From the NCBI GenBank assembly GCA_027924585.1, contig BSBM01000092.1:7992001-8056000 (forward strand): a DNA stretch of 64,000 nucleotides. The letters are read 5' to 3'. The notes under the pieces are model-generated. The model made no database searches, was not told where the DNA came from, and worked only from the letters and a program-made list of their open reading frames with translations. This document shows, piece by piece, positions 54,303-64,000 of this stretch. This DNA comes from Larix kaempferi. Lineage: Eukaryota; Streptophyta; Pinopsida; Pinales; Pinaceae. A program made the position numbers and the translations under genes. How positions within the stretch are numbered: position 1 is the stretch's first letter; the number at the start of each line of letters is the position of its first letter.

Positions 54303-55641
54303 GGTGATTCCATGAAGATGGGTAACTCTTTTTGGCCAAATATGACGGTGAAAAACATAAATTTTACCCATGTATTAAATTGAAGCCCTCGAAACTCATA
54401 TTTTCTAAATGAATTTTGACATGCGGTTGAAAAACGAAATGTAGAGAATTATGTTGGATTTCCAATGATATTTTTTTCAAAATATACCAATGTTATTTAT
54501 TGTGTCGAATTTTCATTTAATGAAACGTGTGTACTTAAATATTTGAAGAGCAATTAACAAGTAGTTTGTGTTCGTGCACGATAATTTAATGTTAAAGTAA
54601 TAATTAAAAAAAATGAAATATGTGAACATGATCTAGATAGAATGCACTACTGCTTACCTATTTTTCTTGAAAAATTATATTTATTATTATTTTTCGAAAC
54701 TGACCAATGAATATTTCAGTCGCATTTTGTATACATGTGTGTTTGTGCAATATTTTGATTGTTTACATAATTTTCAAAACTAAAAATACCCCTTTGAAGA
54801 GGACGCGCTTATCTACTGCTTGTGTATTTTTTCAATTTTTTTGGATGTGTATTTTGAATGTCGTGCATTTATCTTTGAGCTCAATCGAAGTTGTCGGTAG
54901 GGTTTTTTAGGGCAAGTTCTAGTAGAAATTAAAAAACAAAAGACATATGAAGATAAAAATTCAAAATTTTTATGTATATGGATAGAGGATTCATTGATGA
55001 ATCCAATGGTATCAAGTCTGCTCATTAATGGACATTTAATGACATGGTTCAACCCTCAGGAAGGCAGGAAAAAGTTTCATTTTGTAGTGAAAAGGGCTCT
55101 CGGCCTGTTTTTTAAGCCCTCGATCGAGCTATTTGCTCGATCGAGGCATTTAAAATACCTCGATCGAGGATTTAACAAGACCTCGAACAAGGGTTTAACA
55201 AGACCTCGATCGAGGTATGTTCAAGCCCTCGATCGAGGTAGTTGCTCGGTCGAGGGTATGTAAAATACGCTCGATCAAGGGTTTGTCTATGTAAAAAAAA
55301 TATAAAAATGAGCCCGGGAAAGGAGTTGAACAATTAATGTTTCCAACCACCATTCCCTCATAAAAATGACAATCAACCTCTATATAATTACTAAAAAATT
55401 GATGAATAACACTAATTTAACTCATTGCAAGTTTTTTTTCAATTAGAGCTATTTGAATTTGATGTTGTTCAATTCTGGAGCTTGGTGAATTTGATGTTGT
55501 TCAATTAGAGCTTGGTGATTTTGATATTGTTCAATTAGAGTTCATTAGACATGTAATATTTCTTTGTAGACATATTTCATATTAACATATTATTTGTTAT
55601 AACAATTTGAATAAATATTTGTTTGTTTTCATTGTAGTTTG
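54303..55641. other. Left part of a DNA-transposon-like region, upstream of its gene
   Basis: From GGGTGATTCCATGAAGATGG the sequence no longer matches the tandem repeat, so an insertion border near 54302 is likely. The stretch is AT-rich except for the palindrome cluster at 55116-55278. A terminal inverted repeat could not be checked because the right side of the element is lost. Confidence 0.4.
55116..55278. repeat. Cluster of CTCGATCGAGG palindromes
   Basis: Within 160 bases the palindrome CTCGATCGAG(G) or a near copy occurs seven to eight times (near 55119, 55136, 55159, 55204, 55229, 55248 variant GGTCGAG, 55271 variant GATCAAG), separated by TTTAAAATAC or TTTAACAAGA. CGATCG is rare in the surrounding AT-rich DNA. 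It lies about 370-520 bases upstream of the start codon at 55642. It may be a protein-binding array. Confidence 0.8.
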
Positions 55642-58600
55642 ATGGGGAGTAAGAGAAAAAGACAAAGAAAGCATGCTCGTCAAGGTAATGACAATGAAGA
55701 GTGTGAGAAGGCTAGAGAAAGGATTAGACAACATAGAGCAAACTTGAGAGAAGAAGAAGATGCACATTTGGTGCAACAAATTCCAATTGAGGACAACCAA
55801 GGTAAATTATTGAATTGCATACTATCATAATTTAAATATCATGCTACATGATTTACAAAATTAGTAACAATTTTCCAATAAATTTAACTAAATTTCATAA
55901 TTTAATTTGTTTTATATTTATTTGTAATGATATTCTTATTTATTTCATCCATTTGTTATTTAAATTTCAAAGTTTGCAACAATTTTTATGTTAAATTAAC
56001 AATTTTCAAGTGGCTAACAAATGTTAAATTGAAACAATTTTCAAATGAAACATATAAATTTAGATTATATTTTCATGTTAATACATGTACATGTTTTTAA
56101 CTATTTTCAAATTACTTCAAAGTTACTAACAATTTTCAAATTATGTTTCAAAGTTGCTTTAACAATTTTCAAATTATTTCAAAGTTGGTAACAATTTTCA
56201 ATTTTATTGTCCAACAATTTTCAAATGAAATGTACACTTGGATTCTATTTTCAAGTTAAATTGTATGTACATATTAACTATTTTCAAATTTATAAACTTT
56301 ACTAACAATTTTCAAATTAAATGTACACCTAGACACTATTTTCAAGTTAAATTCTACATATTTAACTAATTGCAATTTTCTAAGTTACTAACAATTTCAA
56401 GTTAAATGTAATTTCAATTCTTGTTTTCTAAGAAAATTCAATTTGAAAACAAATGAATGAATATTTTGAAATGAACATGTTATGATAGTTATGTATTAGT
56501 TAGAAAATTCAATTTGAAAACAAATGAATGAATATTTTCATAGTTATGGTGGTTGGCAATATTTTCATAGTTATGAATATTTGAAAACAAATGAATGTTT
56601 AAAGAGCTAAATTATAATATTTACTTAAAAAAAAATCCATTTAAAGGTTCCATGTATCACATACTTTTATTTACATAACACTATTTTGTTAGGACAAATT
56701 GGAAATAATTATTTGCAATGTTTGCAACTTTGCATTGATATGTGAAGCATTATTCAAATTGAGTTTGATTTATGGAGATTGTGAGCGAGGGTTTCATAGA
56801 TCGGTTTAATTATGAATTTTATTATCTTTTATTCTTTCCATTTTTTATTTGAGAGAAATGTGTTTTTGTTGAGACTATTTTCAAAAATATTTGAGGGTGA
56901 ATTTCTATAAGGATTTTAATGGGTACAATGTTAATGTAAGTTGTAAATTTGTAATGATTTCAATGGCAAGCCCAAGACTCTAGCAAAACATTCACCATTA
57001 ACAAGTTCACTTTATCACTTATTGAATGTATATATATAAAAAAGAGTTTTAAAATTGTATAGAGTGATATTTAAAAGAATGAATTATAGCCAAATCAATT
57101 AATGCATTGTGAATGAAATGATGTCTCTCATTTAAAACCTATTTATTTAATTTCCTAGGTTTATAATCAAATCAATTTACACTTCAAAATATTTTCATAG
57201 TTAATGTATTTCCAATCCATGTACCAATTTTTTCTATGCATTAATGTAGGGATAAATTAACTTTTTTTCCTATCGTAGGTATATAATTTATGTTTCAAAA
57301 TTTTTAACAATTTTCAAGTTAAATGGATAATTTTCAAGTTAAAAATTGATAGTTATGTATAAATAGTTGGAAAATTCAATTCACACTCAATTTTCAATTT
57401 GTCAATTTCTACATCAAATTTCAAGTTATAGTAGCAATTTTAAAGTTCAATGCACAATTATCAAGTTATTAATAATTATCTTAAGTTAAATTAGATATAT
57501 ACTTGATTTTAAAACTTTACTAGCAATTATCAAATTAAATGTACAATTTCAAGTTACATGTACATATTTAGTTATTTTAAAATTAAGTTACAAACAATTT
57601 TTTTGTTTTAATGTATTTTCAATTTACTTGTAGCGAATTTTTCTCAAGTCACTAACAATTTTCAATTTGTTAATTTAATGTATAACAAATTTCAAGTTAC
57701 TAGCAATTTTAAAGTTAAATGTACAAGTCACTACCAATTTCAAGTTACAAGCAATTTCAAATTTTACTAGCAATTTCAAACTTTACTTCTAGAACAATTC
57801 TCAAGTTTAATTAAGTTAGCAATTTCAAGTTACTTGAGCAATTTCAAATTTCAAGTTACTAGCAATTTCAATTTTTACTTAGAACAATTCTCAAGCTAAA
57901 TGTAATAGTTGGAAAATTCAATTCACATGCAATTTACAATTTTTCAATTTTTCAATTTCCACATCGAATTTCAAGTTACTAGCAATTTTAAAGTTCAATG
58001 CACAACTATCAAGTAACCAATTTTCAATTTGTTAATTTACATGTTATGTAGGGAAAGATTATGGTCAGACATCACATCATGGTGATCAAGAATCACATGA
58101 ACCTGTGCCCCCTCATGATCCTGATCAGTCATCACATGACACCTTTCCCTCTCACATTGAAAGTATAATTGGGAGTTGCAGTGGGGTTGGAAGGGGTGGA
58201 AATTTTCTAGAGGATTGTGCAGTTGTTTCTACACAAGAAGAGATTGGGAACTCGATCCTTGGTCAGAGAGTTAGAGAGCATGTCAATAACATAATCAAGT
58301 CATATTTTGAACAACATTCAACGATGGCACAAGCTCAAATCCTACATGGGTTGATAAAACACAAAAAATTGAAACGTGCCACAAATTTGTTGGGTTTTCA
58401 AGATGTTAAAACAAAAAAGACATGCGAGAATGCAATAGAAAATGTAAGAACTGCATTATCTTCATTTGGAAAATCAAGAAACAATGATACCTGAGCTGTT
58501 CATAGGGAAATTACAACAGCTGTTGTGGCACAAAGCACCTCAAGAAATCGAATGGTATCAACAATGGCATCATTGCTCAATGTTTCAAAAAGAACATTGC

Positions 58601-59150
58601 TCAAATATATAATAAATTTAGGGTCCAGATAGATGAAAATGATGAAGCTGCTTGTTGGGCTCTTATTTGTAGGGAACCCTATCGAGGCAGGATGGCAGCA
58701 GGCATTAGAGAGAAGGTGATAGAGTTTTGGGATAGCCATTCTCGTGTTGTTCCAGATCAAAAGCATGTCTTGCGACAACGTTTATCTAGAGGCATTTATC
58801 AGGAGCACTGTAAGCATGTGATGGAGATGACGGGAGTTGCACTTTATGAGGAATTCCAAGAAACCAATCCTGGTGTTTAGATATAATTTAGCATGTTCAA
58901 CAAATTGAAACTGTGGTGTATTAGGCCGAATATGATTTGCGACACTTGTTGCTATCGGTACCACGTTGAATTTCAACTATACTATGACACATTTCTAGAT
59001 TTTTGCAAAAGGCACTGGAATGGTGTACTAGCTCCTCACACAGTGCGAGATTTTATTTGTATGATACTATGCAACAGGAATCCTGAACACATGTTTTTCA
59101 ATAAGAGGTGTGTAGGTGGGAGAAAATGCCATGAATGCGGTGATTGACAT
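55642..59150 (+). pseudogene. Transposase-like gene, two exons, decayed and 3'-truncated
   Basis: Exon 1 (55642-55801) begins MGSKRKRQRKHARQGND, a strong basic nuclear-localisation stretch, and ends at CCAAG|GTAAAT. Exon 2 starts at 58052 after TTATGTAG and joins in frame (GKDYGQTSHHGDQ). It reads through QILHGLIKHKKLKRATNLLG to a TGA at 58492, then AVHREITTAVVAQSTSRNRM; a frameshift near 58615 leads to REKVIEFWDSHSRVVPDQKH, RLSRGIYQEHCKHVMEMTG, two stops, then FNKLKLWCIRPN, CDTCCYRYHVEFQLYYDTF and KRCVGGRKCHECGD. The Cys/His-rich pattern (CCxRYHxE, CxxCG) resembles a family of DNA-transposon proteins I have seen in plants and animals but cannot name. No DDE catalytic region remains: LTR-like sequence starts at 59168. 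Confidence 0.6.
55802..58051 (+). repeat. Intron filled with degenerate CAATTTTCAAGTTA repeats
   Basis: The 2.25-kb intron of the transposase-like gene is strongly AT-rich. Over 55960-58040 it is largely built from variants of AACAATTTTCAAGTTACTA and AAATGTACA. No open frame and no other element was found in it. Confidence 0.7.
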
Positions 59151-59167
59151 TATTCCATAGGAACTTT

Positions 59168-60371
59168 TGTAACATCCCAAAATTTACCAAAAATTTAAAA
59201 TTTTTCAATGTAGCATTTAATGATTAAACTAACTGTGTGGAAATAAAATTAATGCTTCTTTGTCGTTATGCTGCAAAAAGTGTTTGTACTATCATTCGAT
59301 GTAATGTTTGTGTATTGTTATAAAATGACGTTAAAATCTATTCTAAGATGTTACTGGAAGTTTTTCTTGTCTCGGTTGTATTGTTATAATACCTATGTCA
59401 AAGCTCAAACAAATATTGATGTTTATAAGTGCTAACTGTTGTTCTTCTTTTGATGACGAAAGGGGTCCTAAGGGTACCCCGAGGCATACTTAGCATTCAT
59501 GCTAAAGCTTCAGAACCTTCTTTTTTGCAGATTACAGGTAAAGGTGACATGTCAGAGCCCATATTACATGTATAATTTAAATGTATTTTCAGTTAGCCTT
59601 CAAAGGTTTTATGTCAAGATTCTAAGGTACCTATAAAGTGACTCATCTAAGTTTATGACTTGTAAGCTATACATCTCATGCATTTCTTGTTTAATATTCA
59701 AATGAAGAAATAGAATATCAAAGCAATGTTTTAGGTTAATATGCGCTACTATTATTTGTCATAAGAAAATAATGTGCCTTTATATAACATAACCTAAACA
59801 CATGCTACTATACATTCCTATAACATGTGCACTATGTGCAACTACTATGTGATTTCCTAAATTTAATATGCTATATACTACTTACATACTCTTCCTACCA
59901 TAAGAACTATATGTAACCTACAATATAATTCCTATAGCATATAAACTAATTGATGCATTGGTTCTACACACAACATACTTAACAATGTGAGCAACAATGT
60001 AACCCTTTTATACATAATAATGATGCCTATCGAATTGATACCATAATATAAACTATGGTTTTGACTTATATTACTATATATGTTATTGACAGGTTTGCAA
60101 GTATATCCAAAGAACCAACGTGTGCTAACAGGCATTTGTAGTCTGGACTTGGCATTAAACATTCTTAACTACCATGTTCGTAGGAGATCCTGGTGGCGGA
60201 TTACATATTGATTGTCATGTGTAAAATGTAAGGTCTAAACTGGTGGTGTCGAGCTGTACCAGTCCTTGTCCTAGTGTTTTATGAGCTGGAATATATGATG
60301 GAAAGTGTAATAAAGTGTTATAAATGTAACAGTTGTTTGGGATTGTGACGCCGGATCTCCATCGTTGATGT
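59168..60371 (+). mobile_element. Possible LTR or LTR fragment, plus orientation
   Basis: Starts TGTAACATCCCAAAATTTACC, a typical gypsy LTR beginning, exactly where the transposase-like frame is lost. It has no coding region; a GACGAAAGGGGTCCTAAGGG segment at 59455 resembles the R/U5 region of plant gypsy LTRs. No matching CA end with a target duplication was found before 60372, so the extent is uncertain and part of this interval may be plain spacer. Confidence 0.4.
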
Positions 60372-62139
60372 TGTAATATCCCTTTTTCAAATTTTATTAA
60401 AATGCCAATTTTTCAACTTTTTCCCCAATTTCTACCTTTGACTAGTTTAATTGTTTTGACCTCCAAATCATCCCAAATGCTCCCAAATCTTCTGTATGAG
60501 TGTATTAATGGTATTTAGACTTGAATATCAGGTTCAGGGATGTTTTATGGACCTCCAAATACTGCTGCAAACTTGATTTGTATTCTGATCAATATAGGTA
60601 ATTTTGACTAGTAATTTGTGCATCAAATCCCCCCCGGGTAACACTGAAAATGGCCTTCCAAATGCCTCCAAACTCCCACAAATTTATGAACAGAGGTATA
60701 TAATGTGTTAAGTATGTTATTGAGGTCTCATATGCACCATTAATTGATTTTTACTACTGTTATAACTCTCTCACATTCAACAGCAAAAACCCCCAATTCG
60801 ACCCTTGGGGAAATGGCACTATTTCATCTCCCAATACAACTAAACTGAGTAAAAATGCTTCAAATGCTCAAGTACAGTACATGAAACTTGTAGAAGACAT
60901 CCATGGCATTATATTGATCACAAATATATCAAAGAATCATCCATCCATTCGAAATAATCAACATTATAGTGTCATACATCAATGCATTGGGGAAATGGAC
61001 ATTGTTTGCTCATTAATCAATAGTTTTACATACAACCAGTGGGTATTTCGACCTGAGACTTTCTGAATATGAATAACAGAGGATATTAAGCTATTACAAT
61101 CATAAATATATAATGAGAATCTCTCTCAAGAAGCACAAGTGCTCACCAAAAACGCCCTCCCTCAAGGAGCATGGATATGCCTTCAAAACTGGAAACAGTG
61201 GAGAGAAAGTGCTGCACTAAACCAAACCATGAAACTTCCTGTAGCTGATACCTGCAAATACAAACTCCATTAAAGCACCATGAAAGACCTGAGTGGCCTC
61301 TCCAAACACCAACTTGGATGGGAATCTTTCACCCTCGAAATTGGCTAAGGCAAGAAACTAGTCATCCACTAGCTCTCTCTTCACAAATGCAATTTTTCTC
61401 AAATCATCAAAAGCCATTCTCATACTTGATTTCTACATTTTATAACCAACATTAGCCTTCAAGGGGTCGAAATCCTCTCAATAGATTCAATAATTTTCCA
61501 TTTAGGAAATATTCCTCATTTGCCACTTGTCTCCTAGTTCCAACCTTCCATCTTCTCCCAAATTCGAATTTGAGTCTCTTTGGATTCCTCCAACTCCATG
61601 AGCGCCTTCCTTGAGCCTATTTTTGGGGCTGACATGTCATAATGGTCAGGTGTAAGAAGTCAGGTCTGAATTTTGTCATAAATGTCATAGATGCTTCATT
61701 ATTGTTGTCATAAAACTAGGGAATCTAGCCCAAGTGTCCACTAGTCTCCAATTTGACTCTTCCTCTCCCATGGAGGTTACTATTCCATCCCATTTCGACC
61801 TAAGATGCTCAATGCCATGTGTTATGACTTACCAACTCACCCAAGAGTGTTCACCTTCCCATGAATTCGAATTGGCAAGAGAGAGCTGCCATGTGTCATT
61901 GAAAAATCAAGCTAGTGTGGGTCCCACCACCTCCATATGTCTCCAAAACCACTTGCCACCTAGAATTTCTCTTGAATTTATTTATTCATCATATTTATTA
62001 AATACTTGAACCCTTCTAATGTCTAAATATCATTTATTATCTTCCTTATTACCATCCCACATGTTCCCATCCAACCTAGGAAACTAGTAGGATTGATGGG
62101 ATTGTCTTACTATGCACTTATTTGAATGGGGACATTACA
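60372..62139 (-). mobile_element. 3' LTR of the chromodomain gypsy element, 1768 bp
   Basis: The plus strand begins TGTAATATCCC (60372) and ends GGGACATTACA (62139), an 11-bp nearly perfect terminal inverted repeat around TG...CA. On the minus strand it directly follows a purine tract (GGGTGGGGAGGAC, 62140-62152) at the end of pol. The pentamer before it, GATGT, would be one half of the target duplication; the other LTR lies beyond the window. No significant open frame. Confidence 0.85.
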
Positions 62140-64000
62140 GTCCTCCCCACCCAAGATTGCTTGTCCTCAAGCAATTTCAAATTTGGATGCTGCAAAATCT
62201 TCTCCTCTTCCCATGTGGCATCTTCATTTGGTAAGTCCTTCCATTGCACTAAATATTCTTTGATGATTCTACTCCTCAACCTTCTTTCCCGTGTCTTCAA
62301 AATCTTTTCCGGAACAAGTGTGAGCTGACCTTCATCATCCAAAGGAGGAAGTATTTCTGAAGTGATGATTTGCTGACCAAGAGCTTTCTTAAGACAAGAA
62401 ACATGAAATACATTGTGTATTTTACTCCCTTCCGGAAGTTCTAGTTCATATGCTACTTCTCCAACCTTCCGCACTACCTTGTATGGCCCATAGTACCTTG
62501 GTTTTAATTTTTCTGCTCCATTCTTTTTGAGAGATGTTTGTTTATAGGGCTGCAACCTTAAATATACTAAATCATTGACTTGAAAGGTTCTCTCTTCTCT
62601 ATGTCTATCAGCATATTGTTTTTGCTGATTTTGAGCAACCTGCAAATTGTCTTTCAAGAGCTTTAAAATTTCTTGGCTCTCTTCCACCCAACCTTTAGCC
62701 TTTGGGGCTCTACTATCACCAAATATAATGTCAGCAAATGTAAGTGCATCATAACCATATAATGCTTTGAAAGGAGACATTCCTATTGACATATGATAAG
62801 TGGTGTTGTAGCAAAACTCACCCAAGTGTAGCCATTTTGCCCATGCTTTTTGCTGCCCTCCCACATAGTTTCTTAGGTATCCTTCTAACCATTGGTTTAC
62901 CCTCTCTGTTTGTCCATCCGTTTGTGGATGATAGCTGGTACTTGGAGTCAATTGAGTGCCTACCAATCTAAAAATTTCTTTCCAAAAAGCACCCATGAAT
63001 CTACTATCTCTATCACTGACAATGCTCTTGGGAAGCCCATGCAATCTGAAGATTTCTTTGAAAAAAATATCAGCCACTTGTGCAGCACTAAAAGATGATG
63101 TAACAGCAAAAAAATGAGCAAATTTTGTCAACCTATCAACTACCACATAGATACAATCCTTACCCAAGGATTTAGGCAATCCGGTGATGAAATCCATGGA
63201 AATACTGTCCCATTTTTGCTCCGGAATGGGCAATGGTTGTAATAGGCCGGCTGGACATGTAAGTTCTGATTTGTTTTGTTGACATGCTTTACATTCATTC
63301 ACATACTTCTGAACATCTTCCTTCAGCCCCTTCCAAAAAAATCTTTGCCTCAACTGTCTATAAGTTTTGAAGATCCCCGGATGGCCCGCTAGTGGGGAAT
63401 CATGTGCTTCTTGCAAAATTCGGTACTTGAGCTTGGAGTTATGAACTAAATAAATTCTTCCCTTATAATATATCAGCCCATTCAAAATCCTATAATTATC
63501 ATCCCCTTTGATTCCATCCAACACATCACAAGCAAATTTGTCTTTGGCATATTCAACTAGTAGCATGTTTTTCCAATCCTTGGCAATATCCATGAGAGAA
63601 AAAGAAGGCCTTCTTGACAAAGCATCTGCTACTATATTATTCTTTCCTTTGACATATTCAATATCAAAATCATAAGCTTGAATCTTGCTTACCCACTTTT
63701 GTTGCCTTTCATTTAGATCTTTTTGGGTGAGAAAGTGTCTTAGACTATTGTGGTTAGTTTTCACCACAAACTTGCTGCCCACCAAGTATTGTTTGAATTT
63801 GGCCAATGCATGCATAATGGCCAGCATTTCTTTATCATAAATGGAGTAAAGTTTTTCATGAGGCTGCAACTTTCTGCTCTCAAAGGCTATGGGGTGTTGG
63901 CCTTGCTTTAGGACAGCCCCTATTCCTCCACCTGAAGCATCACATTCCACAACAAAAGGTTTAGTAAAATCAGGAAGTGCAAGTATGGGACAACTACTCA
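62118..64000 (-). CDS. Ty3/gypsy chromovirus pol: RNase H, integrase, chromodomain (5' end outside window)
   Basis: The minus frame is open from the window edge (PILALPDFTKPFVVECDASGG, shared RT/RNase H border) to a TAA at 62118. RNase H: VECDASGGGIGAVL, YDKEMLAIMHAL, RQQKWVSKIQAYDF, ADALSRRP. The integrase zinc domain is HHCC (AGHPGIFKTY...CKACQQNK). The core has SMDFITGLPK (Asp), VSDRDSRF (Asp) and QTDGQTERVNQWLE (Glu), so the DDE triad is intact. PRYYGPYKVV and HNVFHVSCLK belong to the GPY/F module. The last 60 residues (EYLVQWKDLPNEDATWEEE) are a chromodomain, which in chromoviruses binds histone marks and guides integration. No stop or frameshift is seen. The final codons lie inside the 3' LTR. 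Probably a recent, possibly functional copy. Confidence 0.95.
   Translation of the reverse strand, partial: SSCPILALPDFTKPFVVECDASGGGIGAVLKQGQHPIAFESRKLQPHEKLYSIYDKEMLAIMHALAKFKQYLVGSKFVVKTNHNSLRHFLTQKDLNERQQKWVSKIQAYDFDIEYVKGKNNIVADALSRRPSFSLMDIAKDWKNMLLVEYAKDKFACDVLDGIKGDDNYRILNGLIYYKGRIYLVHNSKLKYRILQEAHDSPLAGHPGIFKTYRQLRQRFFWKGLKEDVQKYVNECKACQQNKSELTCPAGLLQPLPIPEQKWDSISMDFITGLPKSLGKDCIYVVVDRLTKFAHFFAVTSSFSAAQVADIFFKEIFRLHGLPKSIVSDRDSRFMGAFWKEIFRLVGTQLTPSTSYHPQTDGQTERVNQWLEGYLRNYVGGQQKAWAKWLHLGEFCYNTTYHMSIGMSPFKALYGYDALTFADIIFGDSRAPKAKGWVEESQEILKLLKDNLQVAQNQQKQYADRHREERTFQVNDLVYLRLQPYKQTSLKKNGAEKLKPRYYGPYKVVRKVGEVAYELELPEGSKIHNVFHVSCLKKALGQQIITSEILPPLDDEGQLTLVPEKILKTRERRLRSRIIKEYLVQWKDLPNEDATWEEEKILQHPNLKLLEDKQSWVGRTVMSPFK
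62140..62152 (-). promoter_or_regulatory. Polypurine tract of the gypsy element
   Basis: Minus strand GGGTGGGGAGGAC immediately before the LTR start TGTAATGTCCC. Primes plus-strand DNA synthesis. It is also translated as the codons of WVGR near the end of pol. Confidence 0.75.

Overview
This window looks like nuclear DNA from a large-genome land plant. The sequence is AT-rich and dominated by LTR retrotransposons. Coding sequence survives mostly as fragments with GT-AG introns. Families recognised by eye are Ty1/copia, Ty3/gypsy with a chromodomain, a Helitron-type helicase/endonuclease, a hAT-like MITE, and pieces of plant nuclear genes (Argonaute, MCM3, an NB-ARC/LRR resistance protein, a J-domain protein). 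A gymnosperm is a reasonable guess from the low gene density and the long degraded spacers, but nothing in the sequence proves it. There is no bacterial-type gene organisation, no tRNA or rRNA gene I could support, and no CRISPR array.

Layout. 1-2149: tail of a long gypsy-type LTR, abutting a disrupted J-domain (DnaJ) pseudogene (2150-2622). 4.3-7.7 kb: a degenerate minisatellite built on AGTCAACC, so nearly every unit carries a W-box core (TTGAC). 8.3-22.4 kb: a cluster of gene pieces, all on the minus strand: a Helitron-like helicase tail joined to an EEP endonuclease (split by about 3 kb), an RPA-like ssDNA-binding gene that appears intact across four exons (399 codons), two MCM3 fragments, an Argonaute pseudogene fused directly to one of them, and an NLR fragment. 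24.3-29.1 kb: a region bracketed by 160-170 bp direct repeats, with a gypsy RNase H scrap, inverted blocks of a CpG-rich satellite, and a third (inverted) MCM3 exon copy. 31.0-31.5 kb: a short GC-rich tandem repeat. 34.7-36.1 kb: a broken RNase H and a broken coiled-coil frame. 37.2 kb: a 297 bp hAT-like MITE with a perfect 8 bp target duplication.

39.7-52.2 kb: a three-level nest. An old integrase-deleted copia element holds a probable solo LTR of about 1.55 kb (6 bp target duplication CAAGAT), which in turn holds a younger copia element (43653-49783) with 291 bp LTRs differing at about six positions. 53-54.3 kb: four copies of a roughly 330 bp tandem repeat, interrupted where a degraded DNA-transposon-like gene region begins (54.3-59.15 kb). 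That region has a cluster of CGATCG palindromes about 400 bp upstream of the first exon. 60.4-64 kb: the 3' end of a chromodomain gypsy element whose pol frame is open to the window edge and terminates inside its own 3' LTR.

Functionally this is transposon territory. The helicase/endonuclease remnant plus RPA gene would belong to a rolling-circle transposon. The neighbouring intron-containing fragments of unrelated host genes, all in one orientation, fit gene capture by such an element, though this is inference. The two sequences with the fewest defects are the RPA-like gene (16424-18447) and the gypsy pol frame (62118-64000).
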